Of a stretch of 6,562 bases of DNA, positions 5,221 to 6,562 are shown one piece after another. The position numbers were made by a program, and so were the translations under genes. The DNA lies in the NCBI GenBank assembly GCA_016209155.1, contig JACQWU010000078.1, positions 8,152 to 14,713 of the forward strand, given 5' to 3'. Source of the stretch: Candidatus Desantisiibacteriota bacterium (lineage in GTDB: Bacteria; JACRDZ01). How positions within the stretch are numbered: position 1 is the stretch's first letter; each line of letters begins with the position of its first letter. The notes beneath the pieces are model-generated. The model ran no database searches. It saw nothing but the letters and a program-made list of their open reading frames with translations, and was not told the DNA's origin.

Positions 5221-6029
5221 CAATAATTTCTCATATAAACCACAGGAATATTAAGTGATTCATCCAGTCTATATTCTATTATTTCACCAAGTATCTTTAT
5301 GTCAGTCCCAATTTTATGAATTTCAGCTATGAATTTACCGGGCTCAACAAGAGCATACCATTTTTTATCCCCTGTTAAAAGCATAAATTCAACTTTATTA
5401 TCACGCATATTTATTTCTTTAATTATTCCCTGCCATTGGATCTTAATAGAAATATATTTTTTGGGATTATTATATACTTTTTCTATTGTTATTTTTTCAC
5501 TCATTTCCCTAAAATAATTCAGGGAAATTTTAATTGTTTCTGATTTGGGATGATCAGGAAATTTTTTTAGCCATGATGAAAATGCGTTGATAATCCTCTG
5601 ATACTTATTGGAATTATCGCTAAATTCATCAGGATTATCCAGAGTTTTAATATAATAATAATCTTTTTCATATCCTTTTATCATTTCATATTCTTTTTGT
5701 GCTTCAACAGCATTTTCAATCCCAAGCTTTTTTAATGTCTCTGCCACAGTCATCCATAAAAAAGATTCATTGTTATTGAGAAGTATTTTTTTAAGTTCAG
5801 GGATAGCTGATTTATCTCCGATATACCCTATCTGTTCAATAACAGATTTTTTTTCATCCGGAGAAGTAAAGGGACTGTTTAATTTTGCCAATAAAATTGT
5901 AACATGATGTGTTTTTTCAACTTTAGTATTTGATGATCTTGTACTGCATCCGGTAAACAAAAAAAATAAAAATATAATAACGATACCTGAATTAATATTA
6001 AAAAAAAACTTTTTTACTGCAATAAGCAT
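5217..6029 (-). CDS. Lipoprotein with HEAT-like repeat and probable OB-like C-terminal domain
   Basis: The 270-residue product has a signal peptide (hydrophobic 15-26) ending in FTGC, so Cys28 is the likely lipidated residue. Residues about 43-105 (LLAKLNSPFTSPDEKKSVIE, QIGYIGDKSAIPELKKIL, ETLKKLG) look like one or two HEAT-type helical pairs: pairs of helices with an Asp-x-x-Ala-Ile-Pro-x-Leu motif. The middle (about 110-185) is helical and charged. Residues about 187-265 (YNNPKKYISIKIQWQGIIKE and onward) are strand-rich and fit an OB-like barrel, a weaker call. GAGGAA lies about 7-8 bases before the ATG at 6029. The TAG stop is donated by the adjacent palindrome, so the native C-terminus may have been altered. 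I recognise no named family; a periplasmic scaffold role is only a guess. Confidence 0.8.
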   Translation of the reverse strand: MLIAVKKFFFNINSGIVIIFLFFLFTGCSTRSSNTKVEKTHHVTILLAKLNSPFTSPDEKKSVIEQIGYIGDKSAIPELKKILLNNNESFLWMTVAETLKKLGIENAVEAQKEYEMIKGYEKDYYYIKTLDNPDEFSDNSNKYQRIINAFSSWLKKFPDHPKSETIKISLNYFREMSEKITIEKVYNNPKKYISIKIQWQGIIKEINMRDNKVEFMLLTGDKKWYALVEPGKFIAEIHKIGTDIKILGEIIEYRLDESLNIPVVYMRNYW

Positions 6030-6071
6030 TTTATATTCCTCATTTCTTTTTACGGTAATGCTTCAAAAATT

Positions 6072-6126
6072 AACCATAGAAACACAGAGGATTCAATAAA
6101 TTTAAAAATAGTTTTTCTCTGCGGTT
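6072..6126. repeat. Degenerate inverted repeat of the AACCACAGAGACACAGAG type
   Basis: Left arm AACCATAGAAACACAGAG (6072-6089) faces right arm CTCTGCGGTT (6117-6126), which reads AACCGCAGAG on the other strand. A separate 10-bp perfect inverted match joins AGAAACACAG (6078-6087) with CTGTGTTTCT (6149-6158), the latter inside the cyclase 3' end. The motif resembles a common interspersed intergenic repeat in environmental genomes; this copy is decayed. It fills most of the 96-base gap between the cyclase and the HEAT-like lipoprotein. Confidence 0.55.
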
Positions 6127-6562
6127 CATTTTTTATTTTTTTTATTTACTGTGTTTCTTTTAAATTCTGAACTATTAAATTTTATTCCTTCTGTTTCAGG
6201 ATCGCTTTTTTTCATCTGCACCTTTATCTTCTCAAAAGATGGTAAAACTAAAATATTTTCTTTTAAATTTGAGTCTAATCTTTCATAAACTCTATTTGAA
6301 ATTGCAATCGTTCCGCCTTTTGCATTATCGCACATTCTTGAAGCAAAATTTACAGGAGACCCGATTAAAGTATAATCGAGTCTTGTTTCTTCACCGATAT
6401 CTCCGATTATTACTTCTCCAAAATCGCATCCTATCCCGACAGGTAATAACGAACTTTCATTTATTGCTTCATGTATTTTAACTGATGTAATAATACAATT
6501 ATCCTGCATATTTTCCGGAAAATATGCCAGGATACCATCCCCCAATATTTTATTGACAAAAC
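6126..6562 (-). CDS. Class III adenylate/guanylate cyclase, C-terminal part (5' end beyond window)
   Basis: The frame is open to the right edge, giving 144 visible residues of the catalytic domain's second half. It begins FVNKILGDGILAYFPEN. Asp8 in GDG is the second metal-binding Asp and Lys4 is the usual purine-contacting Lys. VGIGCDFGEVIIGDIG and RLDYTLIGSPVNFASRM follow, with Thr64 in the adenine-reading position and the transition-state pair Asn71 and Arg75. All catalytic residues visible here are kept, which favours an active cyclase making cAMP. A TTG within LGDG is not a start, because the domain clearly continues upstream. The C-terminal tail RNTVNKKNKK and the TGA stop at 6126 run into repeat-like DNA. 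Sensory domains would lie outside the window. It is co-directional with the lipoproteins, 96 bases upstream. Confidence 0.93.
   Translation of the reverse strand, partial: FVNKILGDGILAYFPENMQDNCIITSVKIHEAINESSLLPVGIGCDFGEVIIGDIGEETRLDYTLIGSPVNFASRMCDNAKGGTIAISNRVYERLDSNLKENILVLPSFEKIKVQMKKSDPETEGIKFNSSEFKRNTVNKKNKK

Noticed and set aside
5329-5517. Plus-strand 62-codon frame
   Set aside because: It is antisense to the HEAT/OB lipoprotein gene, with no ribosome site or motif.
6239-6481. Plus-strand 80-codon frame
   Set aside because: It is antisense to the conserved cyclase catalytic domain; its Leu/Arg-rich composition is typical of a reversed coding strand.

Overview
The window is AT-rich DNA in which every convincing gene lies on the minus strand, so the text below follows transcription from high to low coordinates. 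Heptose (LPS core) biosynthesis genes, two lipoproteins with lipoboxes and type IV pilus-type inner-membrane genes point to a diderm (Gram-negative) bacterium. Three different short palindromic repeats sit between the genes. Repeats of this kind are common in uncultured, AT-rich lineages, but I cannot name a phylum from this sequence alone.

Right block (6562 to about 2738). First comes the 3' part of a class III nucleotidyl cyclase gene, cut by the window edge. It is followed by a lipoprotein with a HEAT-like region and a probable OB-like end, a lipoprotein with two fibronectin type III domains, a PilM-PilN gene in one piece of DNA but broken by two frameshifts, and a very short PilO-like gene. 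Each frameshift is cancelled by adding one A to a short A run. The repaired frame is exactly 449 codons and ends two bases before the pilO start. Even when repaired, the PilM core lacks about 35 residues, and the PilN and PilO stalks are nearly absent. No PilP, secretin or motor ATPase is present in the window.

Middle (2737 to 2411). This stretch of about 330 bases has no convincing gene. It holds a near-consensus sigma-70 promoter (TTGACA, 17 bases, TATGAT) reading leftwards, with a perfect 16-bp AT palindrome filling its spacer. It may also hold a decayed plus-strand gene fragment.

Left block (2410 to 1). That promoter drives a tight run of rfaE1 (heptose-7-phosphate kinase), rfaE2 (heptose-1-phosphate adenylyltransferase, 13 bases later) and rnhB (RNase HII, overlapping rfaE2 by 8 bases). 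An 88-base gap with a nested palindrome follows, then yraN, which runs off the left edge. rfaE1 and rfaE2 together supply the two activities that E. coli carries in the fused protein HldE. rnhB next to yraN is a common housekeeping pairing.

The most interesting points are the broken, compact PilM-PilN-PilO cluster behind two lipoproteins and a cyclase, and the repeats at gene ends, one of which supplies a gene's stop codon.
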